NCBI RefSeq assembly: GCF_000271305.1
Contig: NZ_AKGD01000002.1
Location: forward strand, 186,001 to 250,000
Reading direction: 5' to 3'
Length of the DNA: 64,000 nt
DNA from: Hydrocarboniphaga effusa AP103
GTDB lineage: Bacteria; Pseudomonadota; Gammaproteobacteria; Nevskiales; Nevskiaceae
This document shows, piece by piece, positions 17,555 to 25,273 of the stretch; position 1 is the stretch's first letter; each line of letters begins with the position of its first letter. Under the pieces are notes generated by a model. That model ran no database searches and was not told where the DNA came from. It saw nothing but the letters and a program-made list of their open reading frames with translations. The translations under genes and the position numbers were made by a program.

Positions 17555-18778
17555 ATGGAAACGAACGTCCCGGCCGGGCTTCCGGTCACGGTGCTGTCCG
17601 GCTATCTCGGTGCGGGCAAGACCACGCTGCTGAATCACATCCTGGCCAACCGTGAAGGAAGGCGGGTGGCGGTGATCGTCAATGACATGAGCGAGGTCAA
17701 TGTCGATGCGGCGATCGTCGGCGAGCAGGCTTCGCTCTCGCGTACCGAGGAAAAGCTCGTCGAATTCAGCAATGGCTGCATCTGCTGCACGCTGCGCGAC
17801 GATCTGCTCAAGGAAGTGACCCGGCTCGCGCGTGAAGGCCGCTTCGATCATCTGCTGATCGAATCGACCGGAATTTCCGAGCCGATGCCGGTGGCGGCGA
17901 CGTTCTCGGTTCGCGACGAGGCCGGCTTCTCGCTGTCGGATCTGACCTGCATCAGCTCCATGGTCACCGTCGTCGATGCGCGCAATCTGCTGGCCGATTA
18001 CAGCTCGACCGACTTCCTGCGCGACCGTGGCGAAGCGCTCGGCGAGGATGACGAACGCAATGTGGTCGACCTGCTGGTCGAGCAGATCGAGTTCGCCGAC
18101 ACCATCGTCGTCAACAAGATCTCCGAGGTCGACGACCTGCAGCGACGCGATGTGCTCGCGGTGGTCAAAGGGCTCAATCCGGGCGCGCATGTCGTGCTCG
18201 CCGACTACGGCCGAGCGCCGCTGCACGAGCTGCTCGATACCTTTCGCTTCGATCCGGCGCAGGCGGAACGCAATCCGGGCTGGGCCAGGGAATTGCGCGG
18301 CGAGCACACGCCCGAGACCCAGCAATACGGCATCGGCAGCTTCGTTTATCGGCAGCGCCGGCCGTTTCATCCGCAGCGCCTGTATGCGTTGTTTCATTCG
18401 AGCTGGGACGGCGTGATTCGCTCCAAGGGCTGGTTCTGGATCGCCAGCCGGCCCGACTTCGTCGGCCAGATGTCCCAGGCCGGCGGAACGCTCACGCAAG
18501 GTGCGGTCGGGCTTTGGTGGGCCAGTCCGCGTGCCGGACAGGCGCCGCCCGAAGTAATGCAGAGACTGCGTGCCATCTGGGATCCGGTCTATGGCGATCG
18601 CCAGCAGGAGATGGTCTTCATCGGCATCGGCCTGCAGGAGCAGGCGTTGCGCGCGCGGCTCGATGCCTGCCTGCTCAGCGACGATGAACTGGCGCTCGGA
18701 CACGAGGGCTGGCGCCGCTTCGAGGATCCGTTTCCGCATTGGGGCATGAGCGCGGACGACAGCCTCGGCGAGCACTGA
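17555..18778 (+). CDS. CobW/COG0523 GTPase, ZigA/YeiR-like zinc metallochaperone
   Basis: 407 residues. Walker [10 protein letters not shown] (16-24), the metal-binding C75-I-C77-C78, Walker [10 protein letters not shown] and the NKISEVD guanine motif. The C-terminal CobW_C domain includes [12 protein letters not shown] and a Trp-rich core ([10 protein letters not shown]). It is a COG0523 GTPase of the large ZigA class, which delivers zinc to client enzymes during starvation. First gene of the Zur-controlled operon; its stop codon overlaps the next ATG by one base. Confidence 0.92.
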   Translation: METNVPAGLPVTVLSGYLGAGKTTLLNHILANREGRRVAVIVNDMSEVNVDAAIVGEQASLSRTEEKLVEFSNGCICCTLRDDLLKEVTRLAREGRFDHLLIESTGISEPMPVAATFSVRDEAGFSLSDLTCISSMVTVVDARNLLADYSSTDFLRDRGEALGEDDERNVVDLLVEQIEFADTIVVNKISEVDDLQRRDVLAVVKGLNPGAHVVLADYGRAPLHELLDTFRFDPAQAERNPGWARELRGEHTPETQQYGIGSFVYRQRRPFHPQRLYALFHSSWDGVIRSKGWFWIASRPDFVGQMSQAGGTLTQGAVGLWWASPRAGQAPPEVMQRLRAIWDPVYGDRQQEMVFIGIGLQEQALRARLDACLLSDDELALGHEGWRRFEDPFPHWGMSADDSLGEH

Positions 18779-19833
18779 TGAGCGACGACGTCCACCAGGC
18801 TTCAGCCGATACGCGCCTTCCGGTCTGCGTGCTGACCGGCTTTCTGGGCGCGGGCAAGAGCACCTTGTTGAACTTCGTGCTGCGGCATCCGCGAATGGCC
18901 GGAACCGCCGTCGTCATCAACGAGTACGGTTCGGTCGGTGTCGATCATCATCTCGTCGAGTCGGCGCCCGAAGACACCGAACTGGTCGCCGACGGTTGCC
19001 TTTGCTGCACGGCCAACGGACAGCTCGCCGACGCCCTGATGAGCCTGTTCCAGCGTGCGCAGCGGCGCCGGTTCGCGCTCAAGCGCCTCATCATCGAGAC
19101 CACCGGCCTGGCCGAACCGGGGCCGATCCTTCAGCAGTTGCTACGTCACCCGCAGCTCGCGGAACGCTTCGTGATCGACAGCGTGGTGACCTTGGTGGAC
19201 GCGCTCAACGCACCGCCGACGCTGGATACCCAGGACATCGCGGTTCGGCAGGTGACGGGCGCCGATCGGCTGCTGGTGACCAAGACCGACCTGGTCGGCG
19301 AAGTGGCCGCGCTGGCGCTGGAGTCGCGCCTGGCCGCGATGAACCCCGACGCGACCGTCGAACGCGTGCTTGCCGGTGCGGCGCAGCCCGGGCAGCTGTT
19401 CGGTGGAGCGCATCGGCGCAGCTCGGATGGCGACGATCTCGGGCAGCTGTTCGCCAATGCGGATCGCATTCGCTTCACCCCGGCTGCGACGATGAAGCTC
19501 GACGCTTCCGTGCGTCCGGGGCCTACGCCGGCGGAGCAGGACATTCAGACCTTCAGCCTGATTCTCGACGAACCGGTCGCGGCATCGACGTTCTACGGCT
19601 GGCTGCCGTTTCTGCGCCAGCTGTGCGGCCCGACGCTGCTGCGCGTGAAGGGACTCGTCAATCTGAAAGGGCAGTCCGCGCCGATCGTGATTCACGGTGT
19701 GCAGGAGACCTTTCACCCGACGCGACAACTGCAAGCCTGGCCGAGCGACGATCGTCGTACCCGGCTAGTCTTCATCACCCGCGGCTGGGGGCAGGAAATC
19801 GTCGGTTCGACGCTGGAGTGGTTGCGCAGGTGA
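18778..19833 (+). CDS. second CobW/COG0523 GTPase
   Basis: 351 residues. Walker A GFLGAGKST (21-29), C74-L-C76-C77 metal site, IIETTGLAEPGPI, and TKTDLV as the guanine motif. It is the shorter YjiA/CobW class with the C-terminal VKGLVNLKG and WGQEIVG stretch. It may load a different client from its upstream paralogue. The start ATG shares its A with the TGA of the previous gene; the stop overlaps the GTG of the ABC ATPase. A longer in-frame start at 18739 would overlap the first gene and is not favoured. Confidence 0.9.
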   Translation: MSDDVHQASADTRLPVCVLTGFLGAGKSTLLNFVLRHPRMAGTAVVINEYGSVGVDHHLVESAPEDTELVADGCLCCTANGQLADALMSLFQRAQRRRFALKRLIIETTGLAEPGPILQQLLRHPQLAERFVIDSVVTLVDALNAPPTLDTQDIAVRQVTGADRLLVTKTDLVGEVAALALESRLAAMNPDATVERVLAGAAQPGQLFGGAHRRSSDGDDLGQLFANADRIRFTPAATMKLDASVRPGPTPAEQDIQTFSLILDEPVAASTFYGWLPFLRQLCGPTLLRVKGLVNLKGQSAPIVIHGVQETFHPTRQLQAWPSDDRRTRLVFITRGWGQEIVGSTLEWLRR

Positions 19834-20486
19834 CGCAAAATTCAGCGGTGCTGGACATTCGATCGCTTCGATTCGCCTACGGCGATCGAACGGTGCTGCA
19901 GCTCGAAGAGCTGTCGTTGCAGGCGGGCGAAACCGGCGCCGTGCTCGGACCTTCGGGCTCCGGAAAAACCACCTTGCTGCACCTGATCGCGGGCCTGCTG
20001 CGGCCGACGCAGGGCACGGTGGCGATCTGCGGCCAGCGCCTCGATGCGCTCGGCGCCGCCGCTTGCGATCGTTTTCGCGGGCGGCATCTGGGCATCGTGT
20101 TTCAGCGCCTGCATTTGCTGCCCGCCTTGAGCGTGCTCGACAACCTGCTGCTCGCTCAGCGGCTCGCAGGCGTGGCGCATGACGCCAAGGCCGCGCAATC
20201 GCTGCTCGATGCGCTCGACATCGGCTCGCTGGCAGGCTCGCGTCCGGCAAGTCTGAGCCAGGGGCAGGCGCAGCGCGTGGCGATCGCGCGTGCGCTCGTG
20301 CACAAGCCCTCGCTGCTGCTCGCCGATGAACCGACGTCGAGCCTCGACGACGACAACGCGGCGCGCGCCATCGACTTGTTGCGGACTCAAGCCAGGGCCG
20401 TCAACGCGGCTTTGCTCGTGGTGACGCACGATCGGCGCATTCGCGGCAGGCTCGATCGCGAACTGCGCATCGGGAGCGCGTCATGA
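19830..20486 (+). CDS. ABC transporter ATP-binding protein (MacB/LolD type) of zinc operon
   Basis: 218 residues: Walker A GPSGSGKTT (40-48), Q-loop FQRLHLLPALSVLDNLL, signature LSQGQAQRVAIARAL, Walker B LLLADEPTSSLD. It is of the LolD/MacB class and should power the FtsX-like permease that follows. GTG start overlaps the preceding stop by four bases and its own stop overlaps the next ATG, so the genes are translationally coupled. The operon resembles the Zur-regulated PA4063-PA4066 set of Pseudomonas aeruginosa (from memory). Confidence 0.9.
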   Translation: MTQNSAVLDIRSLRFAYGDRTVLQLEELSLQAGETGAVLGPSGSGKTTLLHLIAGLLRPTQGTVAICGQRLDALGAAACDRFRGRHLGIVFQRLHLLPALSVLDNLLLAQRLAGVAHDAKAAQSLLDALDIGSLAGSRPASLSQGQAQRVAIARALVHKPSLLLADEPTSSLDDDNAARAIDLLRTQARAVNAALLVVTHDRRIRGRLDRELRIGSAS

Positions 20487-21712
20487 CCTGGTTGCGACTG
20501 GCGTTCGCCAACCTGCGCGCGGCGCCGCTGACGTCCTTCATCAACGTGCTGCTGTTCGCGCTGGGAACCGCGAGCATCGTGCTGCTGTTGCTGATCGGCG
20601 ATCAGTTCGCGCGCAGCGTGTCGCGCGATGCACGCGGCATCGATCTGGTGCTCGGCGCCAAGGGCAGCCCGGTGCAGCTGATCCTGTCCAGCGTCTATCA
20701 CGCCGACGTGCCGACCGGAAATATTCCGAAGGCCGAGGCCGATCGCTGGGCAGCCGATCCGCGCGTGGCCCGCGCGGTGCCACTGTCACTGGGCGACAGC
20801 TATCGCGGCTTTCGCATCGTCGGCAGCACGTCGGATTACATCGCGCTGTATCGCGGCCATCTCGCAACCGGACGCGAATGGAAGGCTCCGATGGAAGCGA
20901 TCGTCGGCGCCGCGGTGGCGCGTGAAGCCAGGCTCGCCGAGGGCGCTCGGTTCGCCGGCGCGCACGGACTGGTCGCGGGTGGCCACGCGCACAAGGCGCA
21001 TCCGTATCAGGTCGTGGGTGTGCTGGCGCCGACCGGCACCGTGCTGGATCGTCTCATCCTCACCTCGCTGGACAGTGTCTGGGCGCTGCATGCGGATCAT
21101 CACGACGACGAAGACCAGGACCACGATGCCGACGAAGCGCACGATCACGCAGAGCCTGCGAGTGGGAAGCGCGAGATCACCGCGATGCTGTTGAGCTACG
21201 CCTCACCGCTGGCCGCGGCGACATTGCCGCGCCAGATCAATGCCGGATCGAATCTGCAAGCCGCGGCTCCGGCGTTCGAATTCACGCGGTTGCTGCAACT
21301 CGTCGGCATCGGTCTCGATGGCCTGCGGGCCTTCGCTGCCGTGCTGATCCTCACGGCCGGCTTCAGCGTGTTCACCGCGCTTTACGGAGCGCTCAAGGCA
21401 CGCCGCCTCGATCTCGCGATGCTGCGTTGCCTGGGCGCGACACGTAGCGAGCTGTTGGTCAGTCTGTTGCTCGAAGGCCTGATGCTCGCATTGCTCGGCG
21501 CGCTGCTGGGTTTTGCACTCGGCCATGGCGCGATGGAATTGCTCGGTCACTGGCTCGCGAGCACGCGTGGCGTTGCCGCGACCGGCTGGATCTGGGTTGC
21601 GGACGAAGGCGGGCTGTTGCTCGGCTTGCTGGCCGTGGGCCTGCTCGCTGCCGCGCTGCCCGCGTGGCAGGCCTATCGCGCCGATGTCGCGCGCACGCTC
21701 GCACAGGGCTGA
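20483..21712 (+). CDS. FtsX-like ABC permease with His/Asp-rich loop
   Basis: 409 residues. One N-terminal membrane helix (about 18-40), a large periplasmic MacB-type domain, then three C-terminal helices (LRAFAAVLILTAGFSVFTALYG, LLVSLLLEGLMLALLGALLG, LLLGLLAVGLLAAALPAWQA), the MacB/LolC topology. Residues about 203-223 form a strongly acidic His cluster with seven His residues, a likely zinc-binding loop on the periplasmic side. MacB-type pumps do mechanical work on periplasmic or lipoprotein partners; the DUF3299 lipoprotein next door is the obvious partner. Confidence 0.9.
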   Translation: MTWLRLAFANLRAAPLTSFINVLLFALGTASIVLLLLIGDQFARSVSRDARGIDLVLGAKGSPVQLILSSVYHADVPTGNIPKAEADRWAADPRVARAVPLSLGDSYRGFRIVGSTSDYIALYRGHLATGREWKAPMEAIVGAAVAREARLAEGARFAGAHGLVAGGHAHKAHPYQVVGVLAPTGTVLDRLILTSLDSVWALHADHHDDEDQDHDADEAHDHAEPASGKREITAMLLSYASPLAAATLPRQINAGSNLQAAAPAFEFTRLLQLVGIGLDGLRAFAAVLILTAGFSVFTALYGALKARRLDLAMLRCLGATRSELLVSLLLEGLMLALLGALLGFALGHGAMELLGHWLASTRGVAATGWIWVADEGGLLLGLLAVGLLAAALPAWQAYRADVARTLAQG

Positions 21713-21716
21713 GACG

Positions 21717-22655
21717 ATGCGCGCCATCACCATGCCGTGGCTGTTCGTTCTGCTCGTGTTCGCAATCGGCGGCTGCAGCAAGACGCGGAGCGATGCCGAG
21801 GGCACAGCGGAGACGACCGGATCGGAATCTGCGCTGGCGGCCGACGAGCAAGCAGAGCCTCCGGCTGCTGATGAGGCGAGTGCAGATACCATCGACCTCG
21901 GTGAAATCCCGGCTCCGATCGCGGCCAAGGACGCCAAGACCGTCAAGCTGCAGGTGGTTTCCGAAAGCGGCTATGTCAACGAGCGCAATCAGTACGTGAT
22001 CGATCTGCTCGAGCGCGATTACGCCTATCTGAGCGCCCGCGTCGAAACGCCCGAAGGCCGGCCGGTGCAGGGCGCACGCGTGCATTTCGCTGTCTCCGGA
22101 ACCAGCCGCGTTGCGGGCGTTGACGAGGTCGAGGCTGGCATCGCCACCGACGAAAGCGGCACCGCGGAGTTCGGCGTGGTCGGCGGGGCCATGGGTCTCG
22201 ACGTGATCAAGCTCAGCGTCGGTGAGTCCACGGCCGATCTGGTCGTCAACGTCATCAGCCTCAAGGCGGCCGGATATGCGGCGCTCGACGAGGTGGAAGG
22301 CGCCCTGCGCTGGGACGATCTGATGAAGGCTCGTGTGCGCTACGAAGGCGAGGCGATGCGCGTCGATTTCCCGGCCGCCGTCAGCGCACAAAGCGGCAAG
22401 CCGGTGAAGCTCACCGGTTTCATGATGCCGCTGGAGCCGCAGCAGAAGCAGACCCATTTCCTGCTGGCCTCGAATCCGCCGAGCTGCTTCTTCCACGTTC
22501 CCGGAGGGCCCGCCGGTGCGGTCGAGGTGTTCGCGCCCAAGGGCATCGAATCGTCGTGGGACCCCCTCGTGCTCGAGGGGCGATTCGAAACCGTGCGGCG
22601 CAGCGAAATGGGCGTCATCTATCGGCTGCGCGATGCGCGCATCGTCAAGCCCTGA
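21717..22655 (+). CDS. DUF3299 lipoprotein with Ig-like domain
   Basis: 312 residues. Lipobox AIGGC with Cys20. An acidic Ala/Glu linker is followed by an Ig-like fold (SARVETPEGRPVQGARVHFAVSG, about 95-175), then the DUF3299 domain with VKLTGFMMPLE and LASNPPSCFFHVPGGPAGAVEVFAPKG. Family members accompany MacB-like transporters in zinc-starvation operons. The protein probably faces the periplasm as the transporter's partner. The ATG follows the previous stop by 4 bases. Confidence 0.85.
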   Translation: MRAITMPWLFVLLVFAIGGCSKTRSDAEGTAETTGSESALAADEQAEPPAADEASADTIDLGEIPAPIAAKDAKTVKLQVVSESGYVNERNQYVIDLLERDYAYLSARVETPEGRPVQGARVHFAVSGTSRVAGVDEVEAGIATDESGTAEFGVVGGAMGLDVIKLSVGESTADLVVNVISLKAAGYAALDEVEGALRWDDLMKARVRYEGEAMRVDFPAAVSAQSGKPVKLTGFMMPLEPQQKQTHFLLASNPPSCFFHVPGGPAGAVEVFAPKGIESSWDPLVLEGRFETVRRSEMGVIYRLRDARIVKP

Positions 22656-22695
22656 GTCCGTGCCAAGCCGAGCGTCCCCGACTATCCTTTGCGAC

Positions 22696-23184
22696 ATGCC
22701 CGCCAAGCCCGCCGCCAAACGCAAGCGCCCTGCGCCGTCCGATCTCGCCGCGCCGCTGCTGCGTCGCGCCGAGAAGCGCTGCGCTGAGGCCGGCGAACAG
22801 CTCACGCCGGCACGCATCAACGCCTATGCAGAACTCGTCGCCCAGGGCCGCGCGGTCAGCGCCTATGAGCTGCTGGCGCTGCTGGAGACGCGCGAAGGCC
22901 GCAAGCTGGCGCCGCTGACGGTCTACCGGCAGCTCGAATTCCTGACCCGCGTGGGCCTCGTCCACCGGCTGGCCTCAACGCAATCCTTCCTCGTCTGCGA
23001 GCACCCCGACCATCCGCACGAAGGGCTTTATCTGGTCTGCTCGTCCTGCGGGCGTGCCGACGAACTCGAATCGGACAGCCTGACGCAGCTGATCGGCAAG
23101 GCCGCCAAGAGCCGTGGCTTCAAGTCCGAAAAGCGCATCGTGGAAGTTCAGGGCACCTGTCACGACTGCGCCGAAAAGCAGTAG
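22696..23184 (+). CDS. zur: zinc uptake regulator Zur (Fur family)
   Basis: 162 residues. A winged helix (about 35-95, ending LAPLTVYRQLEFLTRVGLVHRL) and metal-binding region C101, H103, H106, H108, with structural zinc ligands C115-x2-C118 and C155-x2-C158. This Cys/His layout and the operon of zinc genes point to Zur rather than Fur. With Zn(II) bound it would repress from the palindrome at 17516-17528. It would then be autoregulated as last gene of the operon, 40 bases after the DUF3299 stop. ATG chosen by family length. Confidence 0.92.
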   Translation: MPAKPAAKRKRPAPSDLAAPLLRRAEKRCAEAGEQLTPARINAYAELVAQGRAVSAYELLALLETREGRKLAPLTVYRQLEFLTRVGLVHRLASTQSFLVCEHPDHPHEGLYLVCSSCGRADELESDSLTQLIGKAAKSRGFKSEKRIVEVQGTCHDCAEKQ

Positions 23185-23274
23185 CGCCACGCCGCGGAAA
23201 CCAGCAGCGCCCGCAATGCTGCGGTGTGTAATCCCGCGGGTGTCGTGCAGGCCTGCCGGACTCGCCGCCAGGGC

Positions 23275-23505
23275 TCAGGTCTTGGCCTTCATGGTGTAGC
23301 CGTGATCCATCATGCAGCGCTGCACGAGCGTTTTCTGGTCTTCTTCCAGGCGCGTGATCAGCGATTCTTCCTTGCAGGCCATCAAATCGTTGCGCATGGT
23401 GGCCTCGCTGACGCCCGGTGCGGAGTAGACCCAGCGATCCCCCGCGCAGGCGCCCAGCGCAAGACAGCACAGCAAGGCCAGCCGGGAGAGGAGCGATCGG
23501 GACAT
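23275..23505 (-). CDS. small lipoprotein, unknown function
   Basis: 76 residues. Signal sequence MSRSLLSRLALLCCLALGAC with Cys20 in the lipobox LGAC. The mature part has ATMRNDLMACKEESLITRLEEDQKTLVQRCMMDHGYTMK, with two Cys suggesting a disulfide; the ending C-M-x-x-x-GY resembles small entry-exclusion-like or YacC-like lipoproteins. The in-frame start at 23556 is rejected because it puts 17 residues before the signal peptide. Not obviously tied to the zinc or lipid operons. Confidence 0.65.
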   Translation of the reverse strand: MSRSLLSRLALLCCLALGACAGDRWVYSAPGVSEATMRNDLMACKEESLITRLEEDQKTLVQRCMMDHGYTMKAKT

Positions 23506-23607
23506 GGGTGACAGGTGGCGGCGACGGAGGCGCAAGCCTAACGCAGCCGCCTCCATGGCGCTGAATCGGTTTGCATCGGCCCCCGAAGGCTCGCCAAGGC
23601 CCTGGCC

Positions 23608-24396
23608 CTACTGGGTCGCGACGCTGCGATAAAGCGCGCCGACCACCTTGCGCAGCAGCCAGCGCGGGCCCAGGCGCGGGCTGATGGCGAGCAGCTTGTT
23701 GTGGAAGCGCGGAATGATGATCGCGGGCTTGCGGGCCAGCGCGTCGACGGTGATGCGGGCCACGTCGGTGGCCGACATGATCAGCGCGTCGGGCGCCGCC
23801 TTTTCGATCTGGATGCCGGCCTTGTCGAAGAACGGGCTGCGCGTGGTGCCCGGGCACAGCACGGACACGCTGACGCCACGCGGGGCGAGCTCTTCGCGCA
23901 GCGATTCGGAGAAGATCAGCACGTACGATTTGCTCGCCGCGTAATTGCTCATCCACGGGCCGGGCATGAAGCCCGAAACCGACGAGACGTTGAGAATCTG
24001 CCCGCGTCCGGCGGCGGCCATGCGCCTGCCGATGCGATGGCACAGCGCGACGAGCGCCAGCACGTTGACCTGCAACAGGTCGCGCTCGGATTGCCAGCTG
24101 TTGTCGACGAAGCTGCCGCTGGTGGTGAAGCCGGCGTTGTTGACGAGCAGGTCGATCTCGAGCGCCTCGGCTTCGAGCGCATCGAGCAGCTGAGTGACCT
24201 GCTGCGCGTCGGCGAGGTCGCAGACGCGTTCGATCACTTCGACGCCGTTCGCGGAGCGCAATTGCTGGCCGATCGTCGCGAGCGCCTCGGCCCTGCGGCC
24301 GACGAGGATCAGCGAGCGGCCGCGAGCGGCCAGGGTTTCGGCGAGCGCCAGGCCGATGCCGCTGGTGGCGCCGGTGACGAGTGCGTAGGCCGTCAT
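23608..24396 (-). CDS. short-chain dehydrogenase/reductase of sphingoid locus
   Basis: 262 residues. TGATSGIG nucleotide motif near residue 9, NNAG at about 85, Ser in NVSSVSG and YAASK as catalytic Tyr/Lys. The C-terminal extension (RPRLGPRWLLRKVVGALYRSV) is typical of long-chain-lipid SDRs (DltE-like/YdfG-like). It should oxidise a hydroxyl or reduce a ketone on a hydrophobic substrate. Last gene of the minus-strand operon, 43 bases after the PhyH gene. In the proposed pathway it could handle a fatty aldehyde/alcohol or a 3-hydroxyl. Start by homology (MTAYALV). Confidence 0.85.
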   Translation of the reverse strand: MTAYALVTGATSGIGLALAETLAARGRSLILVGRRAEALATIGQQLRSANGVEVIERVCDLADAQQVTQLLDALEAEALEIDLLVNNAGFTTSGSFVDNSWQSERDLLQVNVLALVALCHRIGRRMAAAGRGQILNVSSVSGFMPGPWMSNYAASKSYVLIFSESLREELAPRGVSVSVLCPGTTRSPFFDKAGIQIEKAAPDALIMSATDVARITVDALARKPAIIIPRFHNKLLAISPRLGPRWLLRKVVGALYRSVATQ

Positions 24397-24439
24397 TGGC
24401 AATAATCTCCCTTGGTCTTCAAAAAATCCGGCTTGCGAT

Positions 24440-25249
24440 TCATTTCGAAAGCTTGGCGAGCCGCTGATACAGCGGCGTCGGGCTGGCTTCGTGCTTGGGC
24501 GCATAAGGCCCGGACACCACCGGGATATAGATCACGCGTCGGCGGCTCGCTTCGCCGGTCTGCGTCGATTGCGCGACGCGATGCCAGAGCCGGCCGTCGT
24601 GCACGGTCAGATCACCCGCGCGCGGCACGATCGCCACTTCGCGCGGGTCTTCGCGGTGATCGATGAAGTAGCGCTTGCGGAACAGCATCTGCCAGATCGA
24701 CTGCCGATGCGTTCCGGGCAGCAGGCGCAGACCGCCGTGCTCGGTGCCGAGCGTGCTCAGGTGCACGCCGACGTTGAGCAGCGGCTGCAGCCGCGTGCCG
24801 AGGAAGATGTCGCGCAGGCCGTCGGTGTGCCAGCCCAGGCGGCTGAATTCGCTGTCCGGCCCGTGCACGTAATGGTTGAGCACCATGCCGTCCTTTTCGT
24901 GCGTGCCGATGCGCACGTCGTCGCGCCCGATCAGCTCGAACAGCAGATTGAAGCGGGGATCGTCGAGGAAATTCGCGAGCCGCTGGTCGTAGAGATTGGC
25001 GAACGCGAAGCGCTGCACGATCTTGCTTCCGTCGAGATCGCGGCCGTAGCGGATCGGCACGCCGTTGACCTTCTCGCGCGCCTCCGCCACCCACTGGCGC
25101 TCGACGGCCTTCGACGCTTCGATCAGCGTCGCCACCTGGCGCTCGTCGATGAAGTTGGCGAAGTGCAGAAAGCCGTGGCGCTCGAAGTGCTCGCGCTGTT
25201 CGTCGGTGAGCTTCGATCCGAGTTCGAAGCGCTGGTAGTCGTTAACCAT
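24440..25249 (-). CDS. phytanoyl-CoA dioxygenase (PhyH) family enzyme
   Basis: 269-residue Fe(II)/2-oxoglutarate dioxygenase. The metal motif HTD is in RLGWHTDGLRDIF and the distal His in DGRLWHRVAQS; RRRVIYIP carries the 2-oxoglutarate Arg. PhyH enzymes hydroxylate lipids or small molecules, often next to a carboxylate. It lies in the ceramidase operon, 24 bases after the TonB receptor, so it may hydroxylate the fatty-acid or sphingoid part. The start overlaps nothing and follows a normal ribosome site (AGGACC). Confidence 0.88.
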   Translation of the reverse strand: MVNDYQRFELGSKLTDEQREHFERHGFLHFANFIDERQVATLIEASKAVERQWVAEAREKVNGVPIRYGRDLDGSKIVQRFAFANLYDQRLANFLDDPRFNLLFELIGRDDVRIGTHEKDGMVLNHYVHGPDSEFSRLGWHTDGLRDIFLGTRLQPLLNVGVHLSTLGTEHGGLRLLPGTHRQSIWQMLFRKRYFIDHREDPREVAIVPRAGDLTVHDGRLWHRVAQSTQTGEASRRRVIYIPVVSGPYAPKHEASPTPLYQRLAKLSK

Positions 25250-25273
25250 GTTGCGGTCCTGAGTGCTTGCGCA

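Noticed and set aside
19765-20250. Arg/Ala-rich minus-strand frame opposite the ABC ATPase
   Set aside because: No domain; the plus strand has complete Walker and signature motifs.
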